Shown here in pieces: positions 26,340-35,351 of a DNA stretch of 59,456 nucleotides; position 1 is the stretch's first letter; the number at the start of each line of letters is the position of its first letter. This DNA is from Methylobacter sp. Its GTDB lineage: Bacteria > Pseudomonadota > Gammaproteobacteria > Methylococcales > Methylomonadaceae. Made by a program: the position numbers and the translations under genes. Under the pieces are notes generated by a model, which had not been told where the DNA came from, ran no database searches, and saw nothing but the letters and a program-made list of their open reading frames with translations. The stretch spans positions 1 to 59,456 of the forward strand of contig JAUXTH010000215.1 of assembly GCA_030679035.1 (NCBI GenBank). Reading direction: 5' to 3'.

Positions 26340-26954
26340 ATGACTTCAGAACCCATCGACCCCAAGCGGCAAGCCATTCTTGATGGCGCAACCCGCATGT
26401 TCCTGACGTACGGCTACCGTAACGTGAGCATGGAAAAAATCGCCCAGGCCGCGCCGGTTTCCAAGGCGACGCTGTACAACCATTTCGACAGCAAAAACGC
26501 CCTGCTCGCGGCAGTCATTTCCGAACTTTGCGAGTCTTTGTTGCAAACCATGACCCAGGCGACTATCGAGTCGGATGATGTGGAAAGCAATCTGACCCAA
26601 ATCGCAACCTCCGCAGTGGATCTGATTTATGCCGAAGATGCACTGGCCATTTACCGGTTGGTGGTGGCGGAAAGCCCTGATTTCCCGGAACTGGGGCAAT
26701 TGTTCTATCAGAGCGGCCCGCAAGCCGCACTGACACAGCTGGAAGATTATTTTCGACGCTTAAATGAATTCGGCCGCTTTAACATTGCCGACCCTGTCTT
26801 TGCGGCGGATGCATTTTTCAGCATGCTGAAAGGCGATTTGCATTGTCGCTGCCTGCTGTCGAAAACGCTGCGGCCATCCAATGAAGAAAAAAAACATCTG
26901 GTCTCACAGGTCATTGCTTTTTACATGCGGGGTATGCTCCATGCTAAGCCATAA
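26340..26954 (+). CDS. TetR/AcrR-family repressor of the efflux locus
   Basis: A 204-residue one-component regulator. The N-terminal helix-turn-helix is textbook: ILDGATRMFLTYGYRNVSME followed by KIAQAAPVSKATLYNHFDSK. The C-terminal helical domain (about 60-204), which would bind an inducer, resembles the AefR/CecR style. It heads the tolC-ybhGFSR run and overlaps the tolC start by 14 bases, while emrAB is divergent. In E. coli a TetR-family protein (CecR) sits directly before ybhGFSR, so a comparable role is likely. The perfect palindrome upstream is its probable operator, implying autorepression. Confidence 0.92.
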   Translation: MTSEPIDPKRQAILDGATRMFLTYGYRNVSMEKIAQAAPVSKATLYNHFDSKNALLAAVISELCESLLQTMTQATIESDDVESNLTQIATSAVDLIYAEDALAIYRLVVAESPDFPELGQLFYQSGPQAALTQLEDYFRRLNEFGRFNIADPVFAADAFFSMLKGDLHCRCLLSKTLRPSNEEKKHLVSQVIAFYMRGMLHAKP

Positions 26955-28218
26955 AGATCATTTAATCGGACTGTTACTGTTTCTGACCGCAACGGGAGCT
27001 TCCGCGGAAACGCTGGAAGACGCCTGGGACAGCGCCATTAATAACAACCACCAGATCAAGTCGGCAAAAGCCGATACCAGCGCCTCCGAACAGCAGTTGC
27101 AATCTGCCCAAGGGCAGCGCTTGCCCGATCTTAACGTGAGCAGCGGCTACACCCAATATAGTGAAACACCGGCGGCAAAAGCCCAGATAGCGGGGCAATC
27201 GGCCCAGTTTAATACATCTCAGGCCGGAAGCGTCAAAGCCCAGGCGATTGCCTCGGTGCCGATTTTCACCAGCGGACGTATCAGCCATAACATCGATGCC
27301 GCCGAAGCCTCCTTGCAAGCGGTTCAATCCAATGAAACCACCTCGGTATTGAATATCAAAATGCAGGTCGCGGAAGCCTATATCACCGTGTTGCGCATGG
27401 AAAGCGCCTTGCAGGTCGCGCAAAGCCATGTCGATACTCTGGGGCTGCACATAAAGGATGTGAATAACCTGTTCGATCAAGGCATGGTCGCGCGCAATGA
27501 CGTACTGGCAGCCAATGTGGAACTGGCTAATGCCCGGCAGCTGGTCGTGCAGGCGGATAATCAACTGGACATTGCCAAGGCGCGCTATAACCAGTTACTG
27601 GATCGAAATCTTGCCGCTGAGGTTAAGCTGGCTCATCAATTCCCTGAAACCCCGCAAGGCACCTTAAACGATCTGAGCGGCAATGCGTTAAAACAGCGGC
27701 CCGAATTGGTCACACTGGCGCAGCAAATAGAGTCGCTAAACCAACAGGCGCAGAGCGTAAAAGCCGGACTGTTGCCGCAGGTCGCCGTCAATGGCGGCTA
27801 TCAATATCAGGAAAACCGCTATCAGGCCTTTGAAGGCATGTGGATGGCCAATGTCGGCGTGGACTGGAAAATATTCGACGGCAGCTCCGGCCATCGAAGC
27901 GATGCGATTACCCGGCAAGCTATGTCCTTAAAAGAGCAACGCGACGATTTATCCAGTATGATCGGCTTGCAGGTGCGCCAAGCCTGGCTGGATATTCAAG
28001 AAACGCAAAAACGCATCGCGGTGACTCAGCAAGCCATCGCGCAAGCCGATGAAAATTTAAAAGTCACCACCGACCGCTACCAACAGGGCTTGTCCACCAA
28101 TACCGACTTGCTTAAAGCGGAAGATTTGCGCAAGACGATGCACGATAATTTTAATAATGCGAATTATGATGCCACACTAGCGACACTACACTTACGGCGC
28201 GCGTTAGGTATTTTGTAA
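26941..28218 (+). CDS. TolC-like outer-membrane efflux channel
   Basis: Outer-membrane factor that gives the exporters here an exit duct. I use the ATG at 26941 (425 residues); an earlier ATG at 26881 would put about 20 charged residues before the signal peptide. From 26941 the signal peptide is clear: a hydrophobic LIGLLLFLTATGASA and cleavage before ETLEDAWDSAINNNHQIK. Two OEP repeats follow, each with long helices (SAEASLQAVQ-type coiled coil; second repeat SLNQQAQSVKAGLLPQV and LRVQ-like helices) and the family end TLHLRRALGIL. It overlaps tetR by 14 bases and lies 41 bases before ybhG. It may serve both EmrAB and YbhGFSR. Confidence 0.93.
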   Translation: MLSHKDHLIGLLLFLTATGASAETLEDAWDSAINNNHQIKSAKADTSASEQQLQSAQGQRLPDLNVSSGYTQYSETPAAKAQIAGQSAQFNTSQAGSVKAQAIASVPIFTSGRISHNIDAAEASLQAVQSNETTSVLNIKMQVAEAYITVLRMESALQVAQSHVDTLGLHIKDVNNLFDQGMVARNDVLAANVELANARQLVVQADNQLDIAKARYNQLLDRNLAAEVKLAHQFPETPQGTLNDLSGNALKQRPELVTLAQQIESLNQQAQSVKAGLLPQVAVNGGYQYQENRYQAFEGMWMANVGVDWKIFDGSSGHRSDAITRQAMSLKEQRDDLSSMIGLQVRQAWLDIQETQKRIAVTQQAIAQADENLKVTTDRYQQGLSTNTDLLKAEDLRKTMHDNFNNANYDATLATLHLRRALGIL

Positions 28219-28259
28219 CACTGGATTCCCTTGAAAACGGACTGGTCGGAGCATCGAAT

Positions 28260-29369
28260 ATGGAAAATAAAACCGGAATATTGACTGTTATCGCGCTGCT
28301 CATCAGCGGTTTTCTCATTGCACTGGTCGTCTGGTGGCTGGCGTGGCGTGAGCCGCCTTTTCCCGAAGGACTGGTTCAGGCTAACGGTCGCATCGAGGGC
28401 GATCATTACACCGTGGCCGGTAAATGGCCGGGACGCGTCACTGAATTGCTGTCCAGGGAAGGCGACCCGGTTGAAAAAGGCCAAATTCTGGTCAAACTGG
28501 ATGATGTCCAGACCCGCGCCCGATTAGATCAGGCCAAATCGGCGGTGGATGTCATTAAAGCAAAGCTCACGGCCGCGCAGACATCGCTGGCAATTTTCAA
28601 GAAAAACGTCCCGTTAAAGGTAGAAACGGCTAAAGCCGGGGTTACCCATGCCAATGCGTCCCAAGCTTCCGCCAATGCCACTGAAGAACAGACTCGCAAG
28701 GATGCCGAGCGGTTTGGCGAACTGTTAAAAAGACAGACGGTGGAAGAGCATCGTAGCGAGCAGGCCGAGCTAAGCTGGAAGGTGGCGCATGCGCAGCGCA
28801 CCACGGCTCAAGCTGCGGTCGTCCAGGCGGAAAAACTGCTGGCGGAAACGGAGCTGGGTTGGAATCAGATTAAAGCCCAGGAGGACGAAGTCGCGGCATT
28901 GGCGGCGCAGGTAACGCAGGCGGAAGCGGCGCTGGCCGAGGCGCAAAGCATGCTGGACGATCTTGTCATTCGAGCGCCTGCGACCGGCATGATTACCACC
29001 CGTGTCGTCGATGCCGGTGAAGTGGTGGCGGCAGGCAGTCCGCTATTCGACATTGTCGATCTGGATCGTCTGTATTTGAAAGTCTATGTGCCGGAAATAG
29101 AAATCGGCAAGGTTCGATTAGGACTGCCTGCCCGAATTTATACCGATGCATTTCCGGATAAGCCTTTTCCGGCGACGCTCCGTTATATTGCCTCCCAGGC
29201 GGAATTCACGCCTAAAGAAGTCCAGACAGCCGATGAGCGGGTCAAGCTGGTCTATGCCGTCAAGCTTTATCTGGATGAAAACCCGGATCATCGATTGACT
29301 CCCGGACTACCCGCCGACGCGGTGATTCGTTGGCAGGAGAACGCGCCATGGGCGAAACCCCGCTGGTAA
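28260..29369 (+). CDS. ybhG: HlyD-family periplasmic adaptor YbhG
   Basis: Membrane-fusion protein of the YbhGFSR ABC exporter. 369 residues: an N-terminal anchor (ILTVIALLISGFLIALVVWW), the lipoyl half YTVAGKWPGRVTELLSREGD, an unusually long coiled-coil hairpin (about 85-225, rich in Ala/Glu/Gln), the second lipoyl half VIRAPATGMITTRVVDAGEV and a beta-barrel (VYVPEIEIGKVRLGLPARI). GGAG lies nine bases before the ATG. Its end overlaps ybhF by 22 bases. Confidence 0.92.
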   Translation: MENKTGILTVIALLISGFLIALVVWWLAWREPPFPEGLVQANGRIEGDHYTVAGKWPGRVTELLSREGDPVEKGQILVKLDDVQTRARLDQAKSAVDVIKAKLTAAQTSLAIFKKNVPLKVETAKAGVTHANASQASANATEEQTRKDAERFGELLKRQTVEEHRSEQAELSWKVAHAQRTTAQAAVVQAEKLLAETELGWNQIKAQEDEVAALAAQVTQAEAALAEAQSMLDDLVIRAPATGMITTRVVDAGEVVAAGSPLFDIVDLDRLYLKVYVPEIEIGKVRLGLPARIYTDAFPDKPFPATLRYIASQAEFTPKEVQTADERVKLVYAVKLYLDENPDHRLTPGLPADAVIRWQENAPWAKPRW

Positions 29370-31312
29370 ATGAACAACCTGTTATCAAAATACAGGGGTT
29401 CTGCAAAAGCTATAAAAAACAGGCCGCCGTAAAAGGCGTTGACCTGAGTGTTGAGCGCGGCGAAATTTACGGTCTGATCGGACCGGACGGTTCCGGCAAG
29501 AGCAGTTTGATGAAGGCGATTGCCGGCGTGCTGTCCTTTGAACAAGGCGAGCTGGAAGTGTTCGGCATCAATGTTGATTCCGAGTCGTCCGCAGAGCGCA
29601 TAAAGGGTCGGTTGGGTTTCATGCCGCAGGGGCTGGGCCTCAATCTCTACGGCGACCTGTCGGTCGAGGAAAATATCGATTTCTTTGCGCAACTGCGTCA
29701 GGTAACGCCCGCCCAACTTGCCGAACGCAAACAGAAGCTGCTTAAAATAACCCGGCTGGACAAGTTTCGCGACCGGCTGATGAAAAACCTCTCCGGCGGC
29801 ATGAAGCAAAAACTGGGACTGGTTTGTACGCTGATTCATGGACCTGAACTGGTCGTCCTTGATGAACCCACAACCGGCGTTGATCCGGTTTCGCGCGGCG
29901 ACTTCTGGGCCATTCTCGCCGAACTGCTACGCGAGCAGGGCGTTACGGCCTTGGTTTCTACGGCGTATATGGATGAAGCGGCTCGTTTCCATCGGCTTTC
30001 CTTGATGTATGACGGACGCATACTGGCCGCAGGAGAGCCGGAGTTTATTTGTCGGCAGGCACAAGGCAGTCTGGTCGAGCTGTCGGCCGAACCCCAGATT
30101 CAGGCGCTGGATCAACTTAAAAATCATTATGCCCAGGTGGAAGCCATCGGCTCCCGGTTGCGGGTTTTTGTTGATGATAAATCTCCGGATGAGGCATCAA
30201 AAGCAATCTCCGATTTACTCGTTGGCGTCGAAGTTAAAGCCATTCGCGCCTCTGAAGCCGAGCTGGAAGACGCCTTTATTGCCTTGTTGCGCAGGCGGCG
30301 ACTGGCCGATCAGAAGACAAACAATCATGCCGTTCCCCGTCTTGATACGCCGTTGCCTGAAGGTCATGGCATCGCCATAGAGGCGCGGCAATTAACCCGC
30401 GATTTCGGTCAATTCCGCGCGGTCGACCGGATCGATTTCACAGTTCGCCAAGGGGAGATATTCGGCCTGCTTGGCGCCAACGGAGCAGGCAAAACTACCG
30501 CCATTAAAATGCTGACCGGCATAGTGCCGCCCACCGCTGGAGAGGGCCAGGTGGCGGGCGCCGATATGCGTTATGCCGGGCAGATCATCAAGGAACGCAT
30601 CGGCTATATGTCGCAGGCGTTTTCCCTTTATCTGGATCTGACGGTGCTGGAGAATATCCATCTTTATGCGCGCATTTATGGCGTTAACAGAAGCATCATC
30701 AAACAACGTATCGCCTGGGTAATAGACATTGCCGGATTAGCCGATGTCACCGGGCAGCTGACAGGCAGCCTGCCGATGGGTATCCGTCAACGGCTGGCGT
30801 TGGGTTGCGCGCTGGTCCATCAACCCGGCGTGCTTTTTCTGGATGAACCGACCTCGGGCGTGGATCCGGTCGGACGCCGCCGCTTCTGGGATATTCTGGT
30901 GCGCCTTGCCCGCGTGGAACAGGTCGCTATTCTGGTGACTACGCATTACATGAGTGAGGCCGAGCATTGCGATCATCTGGCACTGATGTATGCGGGCCGC
31001 ATCATCGCCGACGATTCACCGACAAACATGATCCGGGCCTTGCAACAGGAAGCCGGGCAATTGCTTAAAATCGCCACGGACCGTCCACTGGAAGCGCTGG
31101 CTTTACTTAAACAGGCCGATTTCAAGGGTGCCGCTCTATTCGGCAAGCATATCCATCTGTTGGCGCTGGATATTGAAACAGTGAAAAAACAGATTGACGC
31201 CTTACTGGATAAACAGGCCATTCGGCTGATTGATTTGACTGTCCATGCGCCTACGCTGGAAGATGTTTTTGTTTACCGGGTTCTGGCCCTGGAAAACCAG
31301 GAGCTGTCATGA
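29348..31312 (+). CDS. ybhF: Tandem ABC ATPase YbhF
   Basis: Cytoplasmic ATPase with two fused nucleotide-binding domains. Domain 1 (about 10-300): Walker A GPDGSGKSS, signature LSGGMKQKLG, Walker B LVVLDEPTTGVD. Domain 2 (about 340-654): Walker A GANGAGKTT, a degenerate signature LPMGIRQRLA, Walker B LFLDEPTSGVD. The weak second signature is usual in YbhF-type proteins and suggests one dominant ATP site. I start at the ATG at 29348 (GGAG 8 bases upstream), not the TTG at 29330. It overlaps both ybhG (22 bases) and ybhS (ATGA). Confidence 0.93.
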   Translation: MGETPLVNEQPVIKIQGFCKSYKKQAAVKGVDLSVERGEIYGLIGPDGSGKSSLMKAIAGVLSFEQGELEVFGINVDSESSAERIKGRLGFMPQGLGLNLYGDLSVEENIDFFAQLRQVTPAQLAERKQKLLKITRLDKFRDRLMKNLSGGMKQKLGLVCTLIHGPELVVLDEPTTGVDPVSRGDFWAILAELLREQGVTALVSTAYMDEAARFHRLSLMYDGRILAAGEPEFICRQAQGSLVELSAEPQIQALDQLKNHYAQVEAIGSRLRVFVDDKSPDEASKAISDLLVGVEVKAIRASEAELEDAFIALLRRRRLADQKTNNHAVPRLDTPLPEGHGIAIEARQLTRDFGQFRAVDRIDFTVRQGEIFGLLGANGAGKTTAIKMLTGIVPPTAGEGQVAGADMRYAGQIIKERIGYMSQAFSLYLDLTVLENIHLYARIYGVNRSIIKQRIAWVIDIAGLADVTGQLTGSLPMGIRQRLALGCALVHQPGVLFLDEPTSGVDPVGRRRFWDILVRLARVEQVAILVTTHYMSEAEHCDHLALMYAGRIIADDSPTNMIRALQQEAGQLLKIATDRPLEALALLKQADFKGAALFGKHIHLLALDIETVKKQIDALLDKQAIRLIDLTVHAPTLEDVFVYRVLALENQELS

Positions 31313-32463
31313 ATTTAACCCGTGTCTGGGCGGTAACTTATAAAGAGTGGCGTGAAATTTTGCGTGACCGGCTGTTTTTCGCCATGGCTTTTATGCTTCC
31401 TCTGATTATCTTTCTGGTACTGGGCTGGGGGATTTCCTTCGACGTGGAAAATATTCCGTTCGCAGTGCTCGATCAGGATAAGACGGCCATGAGCCGGGAT
31501 TTTCTGCACCGGTTTATTGATTCCCGTTATTTCGATTACAAAGGCGATGTCCGTAGCGAACGCGAATTCGACGCCCTGTTGGCGCATAGCGATATACGCT
31601 TTGCCATCATCATCCCGCCCCGATTCCAGGAACATCTGCTGGCCGGGCAATCGACATCGGTACAAAGCCTTATCGATGGCGTTTTCCCTTACCGGGCACA
31701 GGTGGCAAAAGGTTATGTATCGGCGATTATCGCCAATTTTAACAACCATTCTTTGGCCGATTATTTAGCCGGAACGCGTGGCATTTCCAAAGAACAAGCC
31801 CTTGCTCAAGTTGCCCCGGTGTTGATTGATCCGCGTTATTTGTATAACCAGGCGCTACGCAGCCAATGGTCTATGGCATCGGGCTTACTGATGCTGGTGT
31901 TGATGGTGACTCCGCCGTTTCTTACTGCGCTGGGCGTGGTGCGGGAAAAGGAAAACGGTTCTATCTACAACATTTATGCCTCCACCATCAGCCGTAGCGA
32001 ATTTATTCTGGGCAAGTTTCTGCCTTATCTGCTGATTTCCTGCCTGAACATTCTTGTTCTCTGGTGGGTAGTCATGAACGTGTTCGGCACCCCCTTCAAA
32101 GGCGACCCACTGTTTTATTATGCCGCTTCAGTAATCTATGTGATCTGTACGGCGGGTATCGGTCTGCTGGTGTCATTGCTGGTTCAAACCCAGGTTGCAG
32201 CGATAATGCTGACCATGGTGATTTCCTTTGTCCCGGCTATGCTGTACTCGGGCCTGCTGGTGCCTATTGAATCAATGGAGGCGGGAACCCGATTTGAGGC
32301 GCATTTGTTCCCGACGCTTTATTATCTGCGCATTTCATGGGGCAGTTTTCTTAAAGGATTGGGCTGGGCCGAACTTTGGTTCGATGTGGTCGCGCTAATG
32401 CTTTACGCTATTATCCTGTGGGTTGTCGGCTATCTTAATTTCCACAAAAGGCCGAGACAATGA
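31309..32463 (+). CDS. ybhS: ABC-2 type permease YbhS
   Basis: 384-residue inner-membrane subunit. One N-terminal membrane helix (about 22-42), a large periplasmic domain (about 45-180, including FAIIIPPRFQEHLLAGQ), and five C-terminal helices with the ABC-2 signature GVVREKENGSIYNIYASTIS. Pairs with YbhR as a heterodimer powered by YbhF. The start ATG overlaps the ybhF stop (ATGA), indicating translational coupling. Confidence 0.92.
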   Translation: MNLTRVWAVTYKEWREILRDRLFFAMAFMLPLIIFLVLGWGISFDVENIPFAVLDQDKTAMSRDFLHRFIDSRYFDYKGDVRSEREFDALLAHSDIRFAIIIPPRFQEHLLAGQSTSVQSLIDGVFPYRAQVAKGYVSAIIANFNNHSLADYLAGTRGISKEQALAQVAPVLIDPRYLYNQALRSQWSMASGLLMLVLMVTPPFLTALGVVREKENGSIYNIYASTISRSEFILGKFLPYLLISCLNILVLWWVVMNVFGTPFKGDPLFYYAASVIYVICTAGIGLLVSLLVQTQVAAIMLTMVISFVPAMLYSGLLVPIESMEAGTRFEAHLFPTLYYLRISWGSFLKGLGWAELWFDVVALMLYAIILWVVGYLNFHKRPRQ

Positions 32464-33614
32464 ATAGCAGCCGTTTCCTGTTATGGTGGGATCGCGTCAT
32501 CGCCATGACCGTTAAAGAGCTGAAACAGCTTTTCCGCGATCCGGTACTGCTTGCCATCATTGTTTATTTTTTTACCGCTGACGTTTATATGGCGGGCAAC
32601 GGCATAAAACTGAATCTTCACAGCGCCTCGGTGATGGTCATCGATCATGATCATAGCGCCGCCTCCCGTGAATTGATTTATCGTTTTCGACCGCCTTATT
32701 TCGACTTGAAGGGAGAAATTTCCGGTAAAAAGGAAGCTGGAAACTTGTTAAATAAAGGACAAATCCTGGCGGTACTGGATATACCGGAACACTTTCAACG
32801 GGACTTGTTGCGGGGCAAACAAGTTGCCGTTCAATTACAGGTGGATACCAGTAATACGGTGCTGGGCACGCTGGCAACCTCGTATGCCACGGAAATTACC
32901 GCAGGCTTCGGCCAGGACCTGGCAATGCAACAGCTTGGGTTGAACGCCGGGCAGATGGATAGCCTGCCCGTTATCGAGGATCGTCATCGCGTGTTGTACA
33001 ATCCCAACCAGATTGACAGTTGGTTTATGTCGATCTCGGAGCTATTGACCGTCATCACCATACTGTCGATGATGCTGCCCGCGGCGGCTGCCGTTCGGGA
33101 AAAGGAGCGCGGCACCATTGAGCAACTGGCGGTATCGCCGCTGACGCCGCTCCAGATTCTGCTGCCCAAGGTCATCGCCATGAGCCTGGTGATTCTTTTA
33201 GGCACGGCGGTGTGTTTATTCCTGATCATCATCCCGGTTTTTCATTTGCCGGTTAAAGGCAGTATCGGGCTGTTCTTTGCCGTAACCGCTTTGTATGTCT
33301 TCGCTACCTCGGGGATTGGCCTGTTCATAGCGACTGTCAGTCGCAGTCTGGGCCAGGTGTCAATGTTGGTGATTTTGCTGCTGATGCCGATACTGCTGCT
33401 TTCGGGCGCATGGACGCCGCCGGAAGCCATGCCGCAAGGTCTTCGCTGGGCCATGGCTATTTCCCCTTTGTACTACTTTATTGAAATCGGCTATGACATT
33501 TTGCTCAAAGGAGCGGGCATTGCTGTTTTAAAGGATTTGCTGCTTGGGTTAACGCTATTGGGCGTAGTCTTCTTCAGCTTCGGCGTATGGCGTTTCCGGC
33601 GGCAGTTTGGATAA
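32460..33614 (+). CDS. ybhR: ABC-2 type permease YbhR
   Basis: 384-residue paralogue of YbhS with the same plan: helix 1 (about 30-45), periplasmic domain with ILAVLDIPEHFQRDLLRGKQ, then five helices and the signature AVREKERGTIEQLAVSPLTP. It overlaps ybhS by ATGA and is the last gene of the tetR-tolC-ybhGFSR run. The next gene is convergent. Confidence 0.92.
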   Translation: MNSSRFLLWWDRVIAMTVKELKQLFRDPVLLAIIVYFFTADVYMAGNGIKLNLHSASVMVIDHDHSAASRELIYRFRPPYFDLKGEISGKKEAGNLLNKGQILAVLDIPEHFQRDLLRGKQVAVQLQVDTSNTVLGTLATSYATEITAGFGQDLAMQQLGLNAGQMDSLPVIEDRHRVLYNPNQIDSWFMSISELLTVITILSMMLPAAAAVREKERGTIEQLAVSPLTPLQILLPKVIAMSLVILLGTAVCLFLIIIPVFHLPVKGSIGLFFAVTALYVFATSGIGLFIATVSRSLGQVSMLVILLLMPILLLSGAWTPPEAMPQGLRWAMAISPLYYFIEIGYDILLKGAGIAVLKDLLLGLTLLGVVFFSFGVWRFRRQFG

Positions 33615-33661
33615 AACATCAATTGAAGCCGTCACATGTTGATGTTCTCCGTGGAGCCGGT

Positions 33662-33704
33662 GCGCATGATTGATTACCTCATGCGCCCCTCCCCTGACGT
33701 TTTT
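33662..33704 (+). terminator. Possible terminator after ybhR
   Basis: GCGCATGA (33662-33669) pairs with TCATGCGC (33679-33686) across a 9-base loop; a run of T follows 13 bases later (33700-33704). The gap makes termination uncertain. Confidence 0.4.
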
Positions 33705-33714
33705 GTTCTTTGCC

Positions 33715-34170
33715 TTATTGGGCAAACGGTTGAACATCGCCCGGTTTCCGAAGCATTTTATTCACTTCGTCAAGATGCAGCTCTTCCCCGACAATCATGT
33801 CCCGCGCATACTCCTCCAGCAGCACTGAAACGCCTTCGGAAGCTTTCAGCAGCTCAAAATAGGCGGCTATCGCTGTTTTCTCGTGCTCCAGACTTTCCCT
33901 TAGAATATCGCCAATATCATGTTTGGCGGTTTCCAATAAAGGGCCGATCTTTAGTGAAGGATGCCCACCCAACAAAGTCACCAGCTCGCCCGCTTTATGC
34001 GCATGGGCAAGGCTCTCGTCAGCATTGCTCTTAAGCCAGGAAACAATAGGAATGCGGTTATAACCGTAAACCATAAGCGAATAATGCGTGTAGCGAACCA
34101 CCCCCGCCAATTCAAGCTCCATAATCTTGTTAAGAATGTCTACAGCCCGTTGCTTTTCTTGATCGTTCAT
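33715..34170 (-). CDS. Bacterioferritin-like diiron protein
   Basis: 151-residue four-helix-bundle protein. The dinuclear iron ligands of the ferritin-like fold are visible in pairs: Glu in MELELAGVVRYTHY, Glu and His in NADESLAHAHKAGE, Glu in SLEHEKTAIAAYFEL and Glu/His in VGEELHLDEV. The Met that binds haem in true bacterioferritins is not evident at the usual place, so haem binding is doubtful. I choose the ATG at 34168-34170, with a strong AAGGAGAA before it; a start at 34263 would add 31 unlikely residues. Convergent with ybhR. Role: iron storage or oxidative protection. Confidence 0.88.
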   Translation of the reverse strand: MNDQEKQRAVDILNKIMELELAGVVRYTHYSLMVYGYNRIPIVSWLKSNADESLAHAHKAGELVTLLGGHPSLKIGPLLETAKHDIGDILRESLEHEKTAIAAYFELLKASEGVSVLLEEYARDMIVGEELHLDEVNKMLRKPGDVQPFAQ

Positions 34171-34433
34171 GTTGATTCTCCTTTTGTTTAAAAAAGTACG
34201 CCACCTAACATTAAGATTTTCATCAAACCCCTGATAACGGTATACGACACCGCTTTTATCCATAATGCTCGAGTATAAACCTATCCATTTTGGATAGGTA
34301 ACTAATCATACAAAATCAGCAATACTACTTATAGCAAACGCTTGCAAGTTCACCGGGATAAATTTGCGCAGATGCCTAATGCCCGTTTTTCAGTTATAAT
34401 CTCCAACTTTTTATTGCCCAAGAGCATTAAACC

Positions 34434-35348
34434 GTGTCCAGCATAAACAAAGACTTATCGACTTTTCAGGGACTGATCCTGGCCTTACAGGAATACTGGT
34501 CAGCTCAAGGCTGTATTTTATTGCAGCCATTGGATCAGGAAGTGGGCGCGGGAACGTTTCATCCCGCCACATTTTTACGCGCCATAGGCCCTGAACCTTG
34601 GAACGCGGCCTATGTGCAGCCGTCACGTCGACCGACCGACGGCCGCTTTGGAGAGAATCCCAACCGACTCCAGCATTACTACCAGTTCCAGGTGGTGTTA
34701 AAACCGTCACCGGATAATATCCAGGAACTGTATCTGGGTTCGTTGCGCCATATAGGCCTGGATTTGCTCGAGCACGATGTGCGCTTTGTCGAAGACAATT
34801 GGGAATCGCCCACTCTGGGTGCATGGGGCTTGGGCTGGGAAGTCTGGCTGAACGGCATGGAAGTGACCCAGTTCACCTACTTCCAGCAAGTCGGCGGCCT
34901 TGAATGCAGGCCAATCACCGGCGAAATCACTTACGGTCTGGAACGCATCGCCATGTACTTGCAGGGCGTTAAAAGCGTTTACGATCTGGTCTGGACCAAA
35001 GGCCCGTTCGGCACGGTCACTTACGGCGACGTGTTTCATCAAAACGAAGTGGAAATGTCCGCTTACAACTTCGAACACGCCAATGTCGAGTTCATGTTCC
35101 AGTGTTTCGAGACTTACGAACGGGAATGCACCAAGCTGATCGAATTGAATTTACCGTTACCGGCCTATGAAATGGTGCTGAAAGCTTCACACGCTTTTAA
35201 CCTACTGGATGCACGTCATGCCATTTCGGTTACCGAGCGCCAACGCTATCTGTTAAGAGTCAGGAATCTGGCCAAATCCGTTGCGGAAGCCTATTACCAA
35301 CGTAGGGAATCGCTGGGATTTCCGATGTGTAATAATCAAGTCGAGTAA
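34434..35348 (+). CDS. glyQ: Glycine-tRNA ligase alpha subunit
   Basis: Catalytic alpha chain of the bacterial alpha2-beta2 GlyRS. 304 residues with [20 protein letters not shown], the class II motif region [20 protein letters not shown], and [15 protein letters not shown]-type motif 3 (here [16 protein letters not shown]). The start is GTG at 34434. A -10-like TATAAT lies at 34395-34400. glyS, normally adjacent, begins 1.6 kb downstream because two AT-rich genes intervene. Confidence 0.97.
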   Translation: MSSINKDLSTFQGLILALQEYWSAQGCILLQPLDQEVGAGTFHPATFLRAIGPEPWNAAYVQPSRRPTDGRFGENPNRLQHYYQFQVVLKPSPDNIQELYLGSLRHIGLDLLEHDVRFVEDNWESPTLGAWGLGWEVWLNGMEVTQFTYFQQVGGLECRPITGEITYGLERIAMYLQGVKSVYDLVWTKGPFGTVTYGDVFHQNEVEMSAYNFEHANVEFMFQCFETYERECTKLIELNLPLPAYEMVLKASHAFNLLDARHAISVTERQRYLLRVRNLAKSVAEAYYQRRESLGFPMCNNQVE

Positions 35349-35351
35349 TTC

